Below are positions 44,124 to 58,000 of a DNA stretch of 64,000 nucleotides, piece by piece. The position numbers were made by a program, and so were the translations under genes. Each line of letters opens with the position of its first letter. The first letter of the stretch is position 1. The stretch is from Zychaea mexicana (taxonomy: Eukaryota > Mucoromycota > Mucoromycetes > Mucorales > Lichtheimiaceae): NCBI RefSeq assembly GCF_025766255.1, contig NW_026516826.1:19769-83768 (forward strand), in the 5' to 3' direction. A model generated the notes under the pieces. It was given only the letters and a program-made list of their open reading frames with translations. It did not search any database and was not told the DNA's origin.

Positions 44124-45849
44124 GAAGAATTGTGCAAAGGATATAACATTCGTGATATCAGAATGTACCTGCAGCATGAATATCAAGCATTGCCGAGCAG
44201 CAGCCGTGCAGCATACATCAATACTGTTGATGTCTATAATATATATTATAGATATCGGTAGGAATTGTGCTTGAAAGCTGAAGATGATTTTGCTTCAGTT
44301 GAAGCATGGCTCAATGATTTCCGCTCCCAGGGCTATTATGTTTGGATCGGTGCTAATCCTAGCTACACAACGAATGCCGGAATTCCTAGCCAACAGCTTT
44401 CGAAAGAGCACTTTGCTTTCGGATTTGTTGCTCTATGGCAAAAAGAACATTTGTTGGGTACCTCTGGCAAGTTTATCTGTTTGGATGCAACCCATGACGT
44501 CTCCCAATATCCTGGATGTGTCCTATACACGATGGTTATTCGTCACCCTGTAGTTGGCCGTGGCGTTCCTGTTTCATACTTGCTGACCACTGATAAATCA
44601 TCGACTCCTCTGATCAGTTGGTTCCAGTCATTGGCTTCTCTTGGACTTGATCCTGTTCGCTTTACGATCGATCATGATTTCGCCGAAGATAACGCCATCA
44701 CATCCGTTTGGGCGCAATCAACGATTCAACATTGCCTATGGCATGTTAAGCGCGCATGGAATAAAAATGTTCAATCTAAGGTTGTTGGCATGAGAGGTCG
44801 TACAATTGTGCAAGCCAGAGAATATATCCGTGGTCGTTTAGATGAAATCATGTACGAAAAAGACAAGGAGAACTTTACATCGATTTTCCAGTCATTCCTT
44901 GGTGAAATGGAGAAAACGCAGCCATCCTTCCATGTGTATTTCATACGCGAATGGGTTGACAGTCTAGGTGGCAGTGGATATCAGCGTTGGGCGGCGTGCT
45001 TTCAACCAGAAGTATACACCAATATACAAACGAAAAACTACGTCGAAACCTGGTATAATCAGTTGAAGACAGAATATTTGAAACGCAAACGCTTGCATCG
45101 ACTTGATGTTTTGCTTGAATTTCTTTCTTCTGAGGTGGCGTTTGATATCTTTAAAGAGGTAAAACGGCTACTCGCGAATGTTGGCAAAATAGGTCCTTAT
45201 AAACACGCTATGCGTAAAGAAGAACAAGAAGCTGAAAAAGTGAATCGTGCAGAGCTCCCATCAAAAGTCCATGTGGTATCTGCTACGAAGTACACGGTTC
45301 AATCCTTTGTTGACAGCAGCACTACTTACAATGTAAATCAATTTTTCATATAGTCATTTGCATGTTTAATTTCTTATTCTCATTACTTACTTTATATACT
45401 ATCTATTCTAATAGGTTATTTCACATAATAGCGAAATCATTTCTTGCTCGTGTCCAAAGTTCGCTAGATCTTTGCTATCATGTAAGCACATGTTTTTAGT
45501 GGAACAGCATGTAAAAACCAGCACTGTACATCCATCTATGGCCACCCACCAATATTGGATCGAGCATGCCACTGGATCAACGTCTCAAGCACTGCTGCAC
45601 CAAGGTCAGTGTATTCCAATACTAACAGATGAGCTTAAGGATGTTTGCCAACAGATATCACAGGAAACAACAGCAATAAGGCGCCTTCTGGAGAAATACA
45701 CCGTTCAAGATGGGCAAGCTGATTCTGTTGATGCTGTAATGGCCCAAATGACCAAACTTGCGGAAGATGCATCGAGCGTCAAAACCCAACTAAACAACAT
45801 CCTATCCCTACCATCCAATGCCAACTTCCACCGTCAAAACAATTCTTGA
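44124..45849 (+). pseudogene. Truncated MULE transposase, relative of the 35952-38380 gene
   Basis: Begins mid-protein at ELCKGYNIRDIRMYLQHEY, equivalent to the HKGYNVRDVRLYMQREY region of MULE 2. A TAG near 44260 replaces a Gln. Then an open frame runs to 45353 with FICLDATHDVSQYPGCVLYT, RFTIDHDFAEDNAITSVWAQ and NIQTKNYVETWYNQLKT. After an intron, 45415-45849 has SCSCPKFARSLLSCKHMFL (SWIM) and a tail like that of MULE 2. The N-terminal zinc region is gone. Confidence 0.8.
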
Positions 45850-47408
45850 TCACCATTTCCTTTTTTCCTCTTATTATCTATAAATATATCGTATAAATTA
45901 TCAGCCACTATATAAAGTATCACCTATCTTTGCTTTCATAAAGTACTTACAATACAAACGATGAAAGACAATCCCACTCTTTTCTTCTGTCCCTCCTATA
46001 TCCAACCACTGATACTATCCTTTGAGGGAGCACGTTTCCGGGGCTATAAAATAAGTGCAGTATATAACATAACATAGACCGCTCAATAGCATAATGGATG
46101 TGCATCCCACCCATTCTTTCATACGATCTATGTACCCGTTAGCTGCACCAATATCTTTGCTGGTTGCTGAAATGAAAGAGGCGGTATGATAGAGCAAGGA
46201 ACAGTAGTATTATTAGACACTTGTGCACCCTTTATAATTATAAAAACTTAGAAAACACTTGCAGCACTTACCATCAGCATTGTAGATTACAATAAATAAG
46301 CCTTGACCATTCCTTGAGATGGCGAATGCCAAACGGGTTGGACATTGTGTGTATTTATATGCGAGGTATGGTAACGAGTATTGTAAAAGTATTTGCGCAT
46401 CGAGTACCAACACGCTGTAACAAGTTCTTGTATGTTTTTCGTCGTTCATCAAGGGCCATTGACGTTTGGATTATTGAATGGTAGAAGCGTCGACGTCGAT
46501 GGTAAAAGGAATCGGCAAAATGCTCATGTGCGTTTGGAGCAAGAACAAAGACAATAAAGGCCTTCGTTTTTACCGCAATGCTATACCAACAAACACACAC
46601 GCGCGCACACACCTATGTATATCCAATATATACGTTCGTTCTTACCTCCATCTCACCGCATACATTATAATTAAGTGTTGAGTCCAACTTCATCTCGAAT
46701 CGCTGTTACAGTTGTGTCTATTAGAATTGATTTGAGCAGGTTTAACAGTGACCGTTAGTATAAAGAAGTATAAACAATATCTATAATATTTGTTATAAAT
46801 AACAATATTATAATGTTTTATTATACTGTCAAGCGTTCTAGTAAAATTCTAATTTCATTGAATTTTATCTGAACTGGGCGTCGTCATTCTTCCTAGCCTG
46901 TTTTTTCTTAAACATAATAGTTGAAATTAATTCTAGTGGTTGAGAATTTTATAAGGTTTGAGAATTCGTTTTTTTATTTAATATATAAAATAATATAATT
47001 ATTTATAATTTATTTAAAATGGTATTATTTATAGTTTTTTATTTTTTTGCTATATTATTGAAAACATAATACTAAGACTCACCTTCCAAAAGTACAGATG
47101 CTTATTTCTGCCGCAAATCGTAATTGCTCTCCCTATGCTATTTAGCTATCGCTCCCCATTCTCAATGAGCTTTACGATTTACAAATACACTTTTATAATT
47201 ACCTTGTCTCAAGATGAATAGCATACTATGTAGTTACAATGCTTTTTTTTTATCGCTGACAAAACATATACTGCTGCACTCAATGTTTTCTCCAAGTCCC
47301 TTTATTCTGTGCCTGCTTCCCTTCACCTATCTGACTTTCAAAAAAATTGAAAACTGGGGGGGGGGGGCAAAGTTAAAATCGGGGCAGAATAAGGAACTTG
47401 TGCTTTAT
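45850..47408. other. Spacer; possible Helitron helicase scrap
   Basis: Minus strand near 46375-46290 reads YTQCPTRLAFAISRNGQGL, which resembles the C-terminal helicase box of Helitrons. It is isolated and weak. The rest is AT-rich with a run of G at 47357-47366 and shows no recognisable gene. Confidence 0.35.
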
Positions 47409-48440
47409 TCCTATCCTAATCACTCTCCTCATGCTTTCTTCGCTTCGCTCGGTTTGTGCTTCATACATAAATTGACACTATGCTTATTCCCCAATGCTTT
47501 CTTCACTGGGTGGCGAATAATAGCTGATGGTGGAATATTGTTTATTTTTATGATAAAAGCAGATAAAATAGAAGAAAAATAGAGGGTATATTTTTCTTTC
47601 AATATTTTATTGTTGCAAGTGATAGTTTCCTTTCATATCAATGCGAGCGAGCCACCATAGAGGCCTCTGAGAAGCCGTCTTTTGGAAGGGAAATAGAAAA
47701 TGTATCTTCCATTACTACATTGGGGTATGGTATTCTCTGTTCAGAGTGAAATGAGAGCAACCTATAAGTATGAAAAAAATGAGAAAAAAGAAATGTGGTT
47801 GAATCGCCATAACAATTAAATGAGTAGATAGCTAAGATGTGACTTAATTAGTAGGATTTTTAGTAGGGCACTGTAGGGTGTTTAGTTGACGAGAAACCCC
47901 TTTGAGAAAATAATTCTCCAAAAAAAGTCATCAGTTACTATGTAAAGTAATAATCTAGAGCTGTGACTGCTAATTTTGGGCCTACCAATGACTGCACAGC
48001 ATTTGATTTATGTAACAGAATTCTTATCATAGCTCTATAGTACATCTCATTAGCTAGTAATACCTCTGAGAATAAAGTTTTCTCAAGAAAAAAAGCCTAT
48101 ATACTATGTGACTGCTATTGCCGTTTTAGTATGTTGTTGCCATATATGACAGATACATGTACTGCAATTTACAGTACTGTAGCTACAATATTGCACCTTC
48201 TAGAAGTCTTAATCCACCTTAAATAAAGCTACTTTTAGTGATTTTTACACATCCTCTTATGTAATATCTAAAATAAGCAATGTGACTGACTTCAGTAAAA
48301 ATATATTTAGATGTATATACATCATCTGTATATGCCTATAAAGTTTTATAGCAATAGCATTAATAATAGATGAGCTATGATCTATAGAAGGAGAGATATT
48401 CAAGGATAGATTAACTAAAAAACACCTATATACTTTCAGC
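47409..48440 (+). repeat. Long dispersed non-coding repeat, copy 2 (uninterrupted)
   Basis: Matches 11188-11987 plus 12750-12946 at very high identity and runs on to CACCTATATAC at about 48430, where it meets the 3' end of the RecQ-type gene. It carries the empty target TTGCACCT at 48191-48198. It begins with one CGCTTCGCTCGG unit of the tandem repeat seen at 11.2 kb. Confidence 0.88.
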
Positions 48441-51400
48441 TATGCCAAAAGTGAATAAGCAAGGTATACAGTGATCCTTGGCTATCATCATAACTGACTT
48501 GAAATTGTCAGCATCCGATATATACTTTCTCTTTCGAGAAAGACCAAGATATGCGTCAGTAGGGGTTGGCTAAGGAAAGGTATATAGTTTAGTATAAAAT
48601 GCTGACAGAATAATAGCAAAGATGATTTTGTGTATACATACAATTGATGGTGGTGTATGATCGATAATCCAATCAGTTGAGGGGCGGACAGTAGTTGACG
48701 GAGGGAGAGGAGAATCTATATGCAGGTTGGAAGCTTAAGTATCATTGAGAGCATTAATGATTCAAGTACTGAAAAGAAATGTGTATATACCTTTGATTTT
48801 TTGGCAGTAAGAGCAAAGCTCGACATTACCGTACCCAAAGCAGTTGGTAACTTGAGAGTCTAAAGACTCTGCAAGTATCTGCCGGATGCACTTTGATGCT
48901 AAAAAGACATCGTTGAATGCTTGCCACGGGGATAGGTGCCGGCTTACTCTTTTCAGACTTTGTATTTGTCTTTGTTGGCGTTCAACGTCAACAAAGTACA
49001 GACACCGAGCAGAAGAACCATTGCAACCAGCGCGACCAGTTTCTTGAGCATAATCAAGGATTGATGCAGAGCCGCCAAGGTGAATTACCGTCGAGATGGT
49101 AGAGCAATCGATACCGGCGCCAAATGCACTTGTTGCAACCATAATCTTTAGATCGCCGGAAACAAAGGCAGTGGTTCTTTCATGTTTTTCTTCCACTGAA
49201 AGATTTCGATGGAAGTATGATATTTGTGTGGTGTGGTGCAGTAGTGCTTGTTTAAGCTTGTTGCTAATGGATGTTGTTGCATCTACTGCAGAGCAGTAGA
49301 TGATCGTTGAAGATGGTGATGATGATGGTAAATACTGAGCTTGTAGGTGTGATATTGCTGCAGCTTGCGGATTAGTGGTGTTGATGATTTTATAACAGAG
49401 GTTTGGTCGCATTGACGGCTGTCGTATGATTGAAAGGTCTGCGCCAAACATGTCATGTAAGTCGGATTCGAATGATGGTGGAATTGTTGCTGATAAAAGA
49501 AGGAATGGAACGGTGAGTGAACGGAGGAAAAGGAGTGTATATAATGCCGGACGGAATGAACGCCATGTGATTGCTGTATGCACCTCATCAATTACGACTC
49601 GGGCTAGCTGATTATGGTCGTTTATTTGCTGGACAATATTCAGGAACCGTTGACTGCTGGCATGTTCCACTTGGACGATGATGATGTTGGGCAAGGGGTG
49701 CTGTATAGTAATATTGGGAGTGTATTCTATTACAGACAACCCAGCTTGCTGAATGCGCCGTTTCATATTGGCCAAAAGTGCAACGAGAGGAACAACAACA
49801 ACTGTTGTCAAGTGTGGCTCGGCTAGTGCAGGGACAAGGAATAGCAGGGACTTACCAGAGCCTGTAGGTTGGATGGCAAGTATGCTAGATTTCCGGGAGA
49901 TGACGGTGGTGACAAGCTGTGCCTGTTCAAATGAGCGGAAGGAAGGCGACAGCGAGTTGGTTGCTTTACCAAGTGCGTTAAGCAGCTGTGGTGTGACAGG
50001 TGATCCTACAGTAGAGAGCAATATTAATTATGATTTTACATGTAAGGTTGATGAAAAAAAAGGATGTACCTTGCGGAAGTGCTGGTGGTGTCGAAGTGGT
50101 TGTTGACTGGCGCCTGTCCAAGTCGTTTTGAATTTGCAAACGGTGTTGCATCTCCAGCAATGCTACATTCTCTGCAGCAGCCACGTTTGCCAAAAATTTT
50201 CCATGTTGGACAGCAACTTGATCTTGTTCCACCTGCGGAATAGCACCCGGAAAGAGATGCCGCCCAGGGCCGACACCTATAGTTGACGAGTGGTGAATAC
50301 ATTTCAATGATAGGTTGTGAAAGTATGAGAACAAAGATAATATACCAAGAAAATCATGCCACATTTCTGAAGCAATAAAGTACTCTTCTATTGCTACAGA
50401 AGAGAGTGCATTCGAGTCTGTTGTTGCCTGTGCATAATTGTGTGCGGCAGTTTTTGACGAGTGGCCTGCCTGCAGGTCCACTGTATAATTTCTGCTGTGG
50501 TGTGCGAGCAAATGTTGAATATGGTAGCGTGAGAATGCGACGGACACATGGCGATAATCTTGAAAGCTCAAACGAGAAGGAAGGAGCAGATGCCAGCGGG
50601 CTTGAAAATGCGTGCGGAGAAGGTCGGCTGACATTTTTGCACCGTTGCACACAAAGAAGTATGCCATTGTGTCAAGCATTTTTTGGTTTGAATTTGAGCA
50701 TTCATAAATGAAGAGGCTAGCGAAATAAATAGAGTTAGACATTGCATGGTAGACTTTTAAAATGTAAATACCTTTCTATGGGACGGATGAAGGTGATATA
50801 GTTAAGAAACAAGCGGACAAGAGAGTGAGGGATAAAACGGGCAATAGCTTGGTCGCGTTGTTTAATGTTACGTGTTTTCTGGTATGTTGTAAGAAGCATC
50901 AATGTTTGATGTTCATTTGACCAGTATAAGTTGCGTGTTGCGTGTGTCGTATTTTGTAATAAAGTGCCTTCTAGCTCTGTGGCCCGAGCTGTTTGGCTGT
51001 ATGTGAGGTGCATTAGCATGAACAAATCGCGTTGGATTTGTTCAGCTGTGGTGATGTAATTTTTAATGGCGGACAGATTGTATGTAGTGCTGTTATTACT
51101 TATATGTTGAATATAAGTACGGGATAGGTGTGGTGTGCTGTGTATGTGGTGAAGGATGTGGCCAAATTGATGCCAGAGGTTGTTTTTTGGGTCGGTAAAA
51201 AATGAATAATTGATATCACGATTGTTGAAATCGTCGTATAGATGTATGGGTTTGTTGTTGTGGAATTGAAGGAGGTTGTTGAGGTCGATGTTAAAGGTGA
51301 GTTTGTTGATGTTTTGCTGTATACTGGTTTTTAAGTTGGTGACTAGGAGACGCAAATCATGTACATGAATGCGCTCGTTCGTTTCGACCATAGCAAGTGA

Positions 51401-53995
51401 CAGATGGTTTGTGTGTGGTGTCCATGTGATTTTGTCAGTGACAAATTCTGACGAGTCAGAGATTGATGCAATCCGGCTGTATTCAGCAATAGCAGCATAT
51501 GCAGACGACTTGCCATCGATCAAGTAATCTTGGTAATTTGTGGTAAAGCTAAAAAAGAGTTTGTTATGCAAGTGTGGAAGGTTTAATGTAGGATAGAAAA
51601 AGCAAAGAACTTACACTGTAATTAAGTTTTGGTTTGTATGGCGTGTGTAAATATCGTTAAGTAAAAGTAAGCGGAACCAGTACTTGACTTGGGAGATTAA
51701 AGGTGCAATAGAGGTTACGTCTTTAAATTGCCCATTAAACTGCAAGGATGAAGCAATGATGAAACGAGCAATAGTATATCCATTGGTTGCGACATCAAAA
51801 CGTTTTTCTTCTTTCAATAATGCCATCCACAATTTACAGATTTCTGATTCAATCTGTGCGGCGGTGTGTGTTGATAATTGGGCTGGATTGACATTTGTGG
51901 ACAGTGTTGCGATATTGGTGAGTATGGTAGAAATAGTGGAAGACCAGGTACCCAAAACAAAAGACCAGTGAGGAGAACGACGGATGCGAAGTAAGAAGGT
52001 TAATAGATTGGCGCCAGTTTGTGTATACCGTTGGATAGTGGGCCGCTCAAGTTGGTTGAATCCATGATCAGGGAGTGGTTCGGAGAGTCTAAAGAAAAGC
52101 AAATAAGTTAGAGTAGATGACTGAAACAAAGTAGATAGTTTCGACACTTACTTTTTCTGTTTAAGATAACGACGAAGGGTATAGTCTTTTTCGGGAATAG
52201 AGTTGTGCAAGCGGACAAAAAGCTGCTTATTAACTTTTGCTACAACTTTTAGTACATTTTCCTCTGCATGGATTTTCTTTGTTAAATCGTAGATAGTAAC
52301 AGGGATGTTTCTTGATGTGCGATTAGGATGTTGTTGTTGGTGTTGGTTGTGTGCTATAAAGAGAATAGTGAGCAAGTTGACAATGCTATAAATGTAGAAT
52401 AGCTATCAAAGTAAAAAAAAAGTACCTGTTTTCCACTGTTCGACAATGTCATACCACTTTGTGTGAACAAAAAACCATGGGATAAGCTTGCGGTCGGTAT
52501 CAACGTTTGACGTTTGGCCAAAGGCAGGTTCCAGACGAGTAAAAGCATTGGCAATGATTGCATGATTGCTTAATACTGATACATCTGGTGCAGGTACAGT
52601 GACAGTTGGTTGCTCGGTTGGTGCAGCTACTGGCAAATCACAGTTTTTACAGTGGCGCTGCATTACTTCAAAGTTGGTAGACTTGAAGCCACAACGGCAA
52701 TGCACATAGTGCTTGGCATCAACAAGAAGTGTAGTTACTTTTCCTATAAAGTGATTAGTATTTCAATGCAATATAAATGGTAGATGGTATAGGAAAGATA
52801 CACACCATGATCGTTTGGATATTTAACATTAACTTTTTTCTGGTGTGTTTTGCGAATGTGTCGCTTACGAGCAGATTTTGAAGAAAAATATAAAATGCAT
52901 TCATCGATACCGCAAAGAATACCAGAATGCTGTGTGGGTTGCGATGTACCCGGCTCTGTACTATCGCTTTCACTACCGCTGTTGTTACTAGATTCACTCT
53001 TTGAACCACTAGATGTTAAGGAATGTACTGAACGACTAGGGCTATAGTTACTGCCGCTATCATGTATGTTTGCATCGATAATGTTTTGGTGTAGACGGTG
53101 GGTGAATGACGATGTTGATGAAGGCAGAGCTGATTGGTGATAAGATGCCTGGGCGGAAAGTGGTGTAGACGAGATCACAGGAGCTGGACGTCTTTTGAAG
53201 ACTATAAGGATGTAAAAAATTAGAGATTGTAAAAGAGTAAAATGACTATGGATACATACTTTTGCTTGGAGTACCTGGTTTGCGATTATCTGAAGTGTTT
53301 TGAAAGTTTGACGATTGAATTATTTTTAGTAAGTAGAAAATGACATTGTGAATACTTTTATAAGTTTACCTTGGCTGATATCTGAATGCTCTAAAATTGC
53401 AATTGATGACTTTTGGGTTGATTGCAATACCGGTTGCTGTGTATGTACAGCACTGGGCTGAGCCCGGAACTTTCCTTTTTCCAAGGCAGAACGACGAGGA
53501 GCAACTAGCGGCTGGTTTGTACGTGCACTAGAATGAGCATTTCCTACTGGAGAGCTTGATTCTACAACCTTTCTCTTTTTCAACAAAGGAGGGGAAGCAG
53601 TCTTGGGAGCTAAAAAAAGAAGTGCATTTTCATTTTCAGAGAATCAGATGTAAATAGGAAAGAAAAATGAGAGGGGAATGATATTTACAAGTAGCAGCCT
53701 CTTGGGAATCATCCCAGCTAAAATCCGAAGGAAGACTTTCCAAGGAGTTTCTACGTTCCCGACGAGGTGAACGGTTACCCTGACGCACCGGGGGTAAAGC
53801 AATAGCTGCACAAGCCAACAAGGGAGACGACTGGGTAGCAGGCAAAGCAGGGAAAGGCTCTTGCTGCGGCAGCAAAGGCGAAGGCGAAACCGAGTCCTCA
53901 ACAGGCAACTGGCTGTTGCCAGTGACGAACGACTTTGCTAACGAAGCCCACGAGCGGACCTTTGAAGCATAAGAGTTTGAGCTATTGGCAGACAT
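48426..53995 (-). CDS. Large spliced gene: zinc-finger region, tyrosine-recombinase-like domain and RecQ-type helicase
   Basis: About eleven exons, open throughout by eye. The N-terminus (MSANSSNSYASKVRSWASLA, 53995) is Ser/Pro-rich. A C2H2-like finger follows (CGIDECILYFSSKSARKRH, about 52910-52840), then HCRCGFKSTNFEVMQRHCKN near 52670. The middle exons (52147-50380) hold recombinase-type boxes: TARATELEG (Arg, 50985), TTYQKTRN (Lys, about 50877), QDYRHVSVAF (Arg, 50552), LQAGHSSKTAAHNYAQ (His 50462, Tyr 50435). The helicase follows: AIQPTGSGKSLLF, RVVIDEVHTAITW, LLLSATIPPSF, TSAFGAGIDC and QETGRAGCNG. The end has CSYCQKIKG and HCIPCLFTFGIAES. The stop at 48426 lies in a dispersed repeat, so the C-terminus is probably truncated. 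Fungal telomere-linked/OrsD-type RecQ proteins share this outline; the recombinase reading is my inference. Confidence 0.78.
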
Positions 53996-54109
53996 GTTTG
54001 ATTTTAAGGAGGTTTTCTTGAAAAAGCTATTGTTAAATGATTAGTACATCGGAATCACTTTTAAAAATAAAGGGAAAAAGATGATTTCCAAATAAAGGCT
54101 AAAGAGTAA

Positions 54110-54480
54110 AAATGTAACTGAATGATAGAAATAGAAAGAGAGGGGAAAATCCACCTAAATGACCTAAAAGGAAAGAAGGGAGAAAAATCTACCAAAAGAA
54201 CGGAAAAGGAAAGAGAGGGAAAACTCTACCCAAGTGACTGAAAAGGAAAGCAAGAAGAAAAATAAACCAAAATGACTACATAGGAAAGAGAGAGGAAAAA
54301 TCGACTAAAATGACTGAAAAGGAAAAGAGGAGAAAAATCTACCCAAGTGACTAAACAAGAAAGATAGGAGAAAAATCTACTAAAACGACTAAATAGGAAA
54401 GAAGGGAGAAAAATCTACCAAAGTGACTAAATAGGAAAGAGAGAGGAAAAACCCACTAAAAAGACAGAAAAGGAACCAGG
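54110..54480. repeat. ~40-bp purine-rich minisatellite upstream of the RecQ-type gene
   Basis: About nine units of the form GGAAAGAGAGGAGAAAAATC-TACC-AAGTGACTAAA. It lies between the start of the RecQ-type gene (53995) and the end of the next gene (54787). A similar array precedes that second gene at 62330-62645. Confidence 0.8.
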
Positions 54481-55074
54481 ACTTTTATATAGTAAAGAGC
54501 AGCTGTACACTCACATTTTGGTAACTAAAAGTTGGGGGAAGGAGAAAAGTGTTTCAAACGTTGGCTCTTTATATACTTTTCTCTGACTTTAAAAACTGAG
54601 CTTTAAAGAGATGGTGACTGGTTTTGATAGATTCCAGAAGGTTCTACAGTATCTTGATCATTTTTTCAAAAGGCTACATTTTTTTGTGAAGACATGTTTT
54701 TTATATAAGTTAATGATGATTTTATTTGGTGGAAAAAGAGAAGAAAGTTATGATGGAAAGGGAGAGAGAGAGACAAAATGTATTTTCTAATGACCAAAAG
54801 TATGATAATAACGGCCATACGCACGTTCTTGACTCTTGGCTTCAGCCATCATATTTACTAAAGACTGAATATGATGTAAGAAGAAGCCAACATTCTCAAA
54901 CGATGTCAGATAGTTCATCTATTATTAAAATGAATCAGTACTTACAACTTACAACTCCGCAGTAACTCTAAAAAAGGAAATCCATGAGCCAGCCACCAGT
55001 TTTTTTTAAACGTGTTCCTGAATGCTGTTCAGCTTCCACCTTTCTTATTCTCAAAGAGTTTTTTTTCTGTTAAA

Positions 55075-58000
55075 ATGAGTTCCCAAGAGGTGTGTCTTTC
55101 ATGCTGAAAATATAACCGTCTGCTTCTTTTGAAATCGCGAGCATTCACCGAGATTCCTGGAGATTGCATTATTAAACCGATTGAATACATATTAACTTCT
55201 TATTTGACTTCTCATGTGGAGCAGCAACAGCCCACCATTCGCACATGTGTTTGTGGATCAACCAGTCATCAACGCACCACCTTTTTAGGATGTCGTTTGA
55301 ATCCGCGTAATATTCGGCGTAGAACTGAGGAGGAGAATGTACGTTCACTGATTATCACTTTGAGTTACGTGAATAAGTTGTATTGAAATATAAGCCTGCT
55401 ATTATAGGCTACCGAGCAAACCGAGCAATTTACAGCTAACCAGAGTCAAGTGGCATTTGTTGTGGACACTGAAAGTGTGCAAACAGCAACGACGCAAGGT
55501 ACATAGCAAAAGACGAAAAAAAACTTCTCTGTATAGAACATAGTTTGCTGAGTCTGAGGCATAGTAGCTCAAGAAAATGTTGCTATACCTACTATTGTAG
55601 ACGAAAATGCCTCTGTTATTACTGATGAAGATACTGCTTCCGATGCTGCTGTTGAAGATGAGGACTCTGATGCTGAAGAGAACACTAATCCTCTTCCACC
55701 ACAACTGACACGCGTTTGCCCCAGTTGTGGATCACCCACCCACCAGCGCTCAACCCACCATTCCTGCCCCTTTAACGCGCGTAATGTCGAGTCTGAACAC
55801 GGCGCCCAGTTTCAGATCGCATGCCATGTTCCCTTCCTGCCTGAGTATGTTTTTGGTCCTAGCATCAACTACACACCAGGCGATTCGTATCACCGCCATG
55901 TTTTGCCACGCATGGATAGGGCATGTTCCTTTTGCCATGCACTCATGTGGGTGGATGAAAGAGTCTCCCGTTCTTCTGTTTCGCGTCCTCAGTTTGGCAT
56001 GTGCTGTAATCATGGCAACTTTCGCTTCCCTTCACCCCGCCCATTACCCGCCGACCTTCGTGAATTGGTGACGGATCACAGTCGTGATAATGAAGTTGCT
56101 CTCAATTTCCACACCAATATTCGAGCCTACAACAACATGTTTGCTTTTGCATCCATCAAGGCAAACTACGACCGCAACTTGGCAGACGGCAGAAATGGTG
56201 TGTCGACGTATCGCATCAATGGTACACTATACCATCAAGTTGGATCCTTGCGGGCCGAGGATCACGCACAGTCCAAATTTGCCCAAATCTATTTCGCTGA
56301 TACCCAAGAACAAGTAGCACGCAGGACGACATTGTTTTCGGGCCTCGACCAGGGTATCATCGATCGTATCCAAACTGTCATGACCCAACACAATCCGTTT
56401 GCACGCACTCTGACATCTGCCGCCCAACGCCTTGGTGATCGTCCAATTGGATCACTAAGCGTCGTCATTCGTGGCGCATCGGATCTGGGACGCCGCTACG
56501 ATCAACAAACATATCCAGAGGTCGCAGCAATGGTTGTGGAAAATAGGGTGGATGGGTCAACCACACCACACGACATCGTCATCCATGACCGTACCCGAGG
56601 TTTGCAATACGTTAGCTCCCTTCACTCATCATATCTTCCGCTTCATTATGTCCTCATGTATCCATTTGGTGACCATGGTTGGTTCGCGGGCATGCGGTGT
56701 GAAGGAGTGGATGGTAATATGCATACAGTGACATTGCTCGACTATTGCGCATATATGCTCATGGTTCGCGGTGGCGACAATGAGACTTTCGATCACCATT
56801 TTGGTCGATTGTTCCAGCAATTGGTTGTCGACAATTATGCAAGAATTGAAGCATCTCGCCTGCTTTTCATTTCGTTGAATCAAGACACTTTGCGTTCCGA
56901 ACTGTATGGTGGTATCGGTGATGGTGTAGATCCACGCCAAGTCGGTCGTGCTGTGATTTTGCCGTCGTCGTTTATGGGTGGTCCGCGGTATATGAAGCAA
57001 ATGCTTCAAGATGGCCTCGCAATTATTCGCCAAAGAGGAACACCAACGCTATTCATCACGTTTACGTGCAATCCCAAATGGCCAGAGATTCTTGCTGAGC
57101 TCCATCCTGGGCAAAAGGCGTATGATCGTCCCGACATCTGTTCCCGCGTATTCCATTTGAAGATTACCGAGTTGCTCAAGCATGTCAAGGAATCCAAGTG
57201 CTTTGGTCGTGTTGAGGGCTATGTCGCCACTGTCGAATTCCAGAAGCGAGGTTTACCTCATGTCCACATTCTGTTGATCCTGAACGAGCAAGACCGCCCT
57301 CACACGCCAACTGACTATGACCGATTTGTATCAGCTGAGTTACCAGACCCTGTGAGACAGCCGCAGCTGTACCGCACAGTAACATCAAGCATGATACACG
57401 GTCCCTGTGGCAACGATAACCCCAATGCCGTCTGTATGCAGAATGGTCGATGCTCCCAGGGCTATCCAAAGCCGTACAACAACGAGACTCGCGTAAATCG
57501 TGACGGTTACCCTCTATATAAAAGGGTTTTCAATCCCCAACGTCAGCACGTTTTTGAGCGATCGGGTTTCACCGCTACCAACCAACACGTCGTCCCGTAT
57601 AACCCCTACCTCTGTCACAAGTACAACGCGCATATCAACGTCGAGATCTGTACCTCTGCTCGGGCAATCAAATACCTTTGCAAGTACATCACCAAAGGAT
57701 CCGACAGAGCGCAGTTGGAAACAACCCGTTCTACTCCTCCCACTACTACCACCGCCACAGCCAATTCCACCACCACAACCACTACACCTACCGACCCAGT
57801 TGCTGAGCAGACCAATGAAGTCACTGATTATCAGAACGCGCGATATATTGGACCCTGTGAGGCAGTATGGCGAGCTTTAGAGTTTCGTGTGCACATGCAT
57901 GATCCCATGGTTGTACGTCTCGACATTCACCTGCCAGAACAACAATTGGTGCGTTTCCGCGACACTATGACACCAGAGCAATTGGCAGCTGCTCGCGAGG

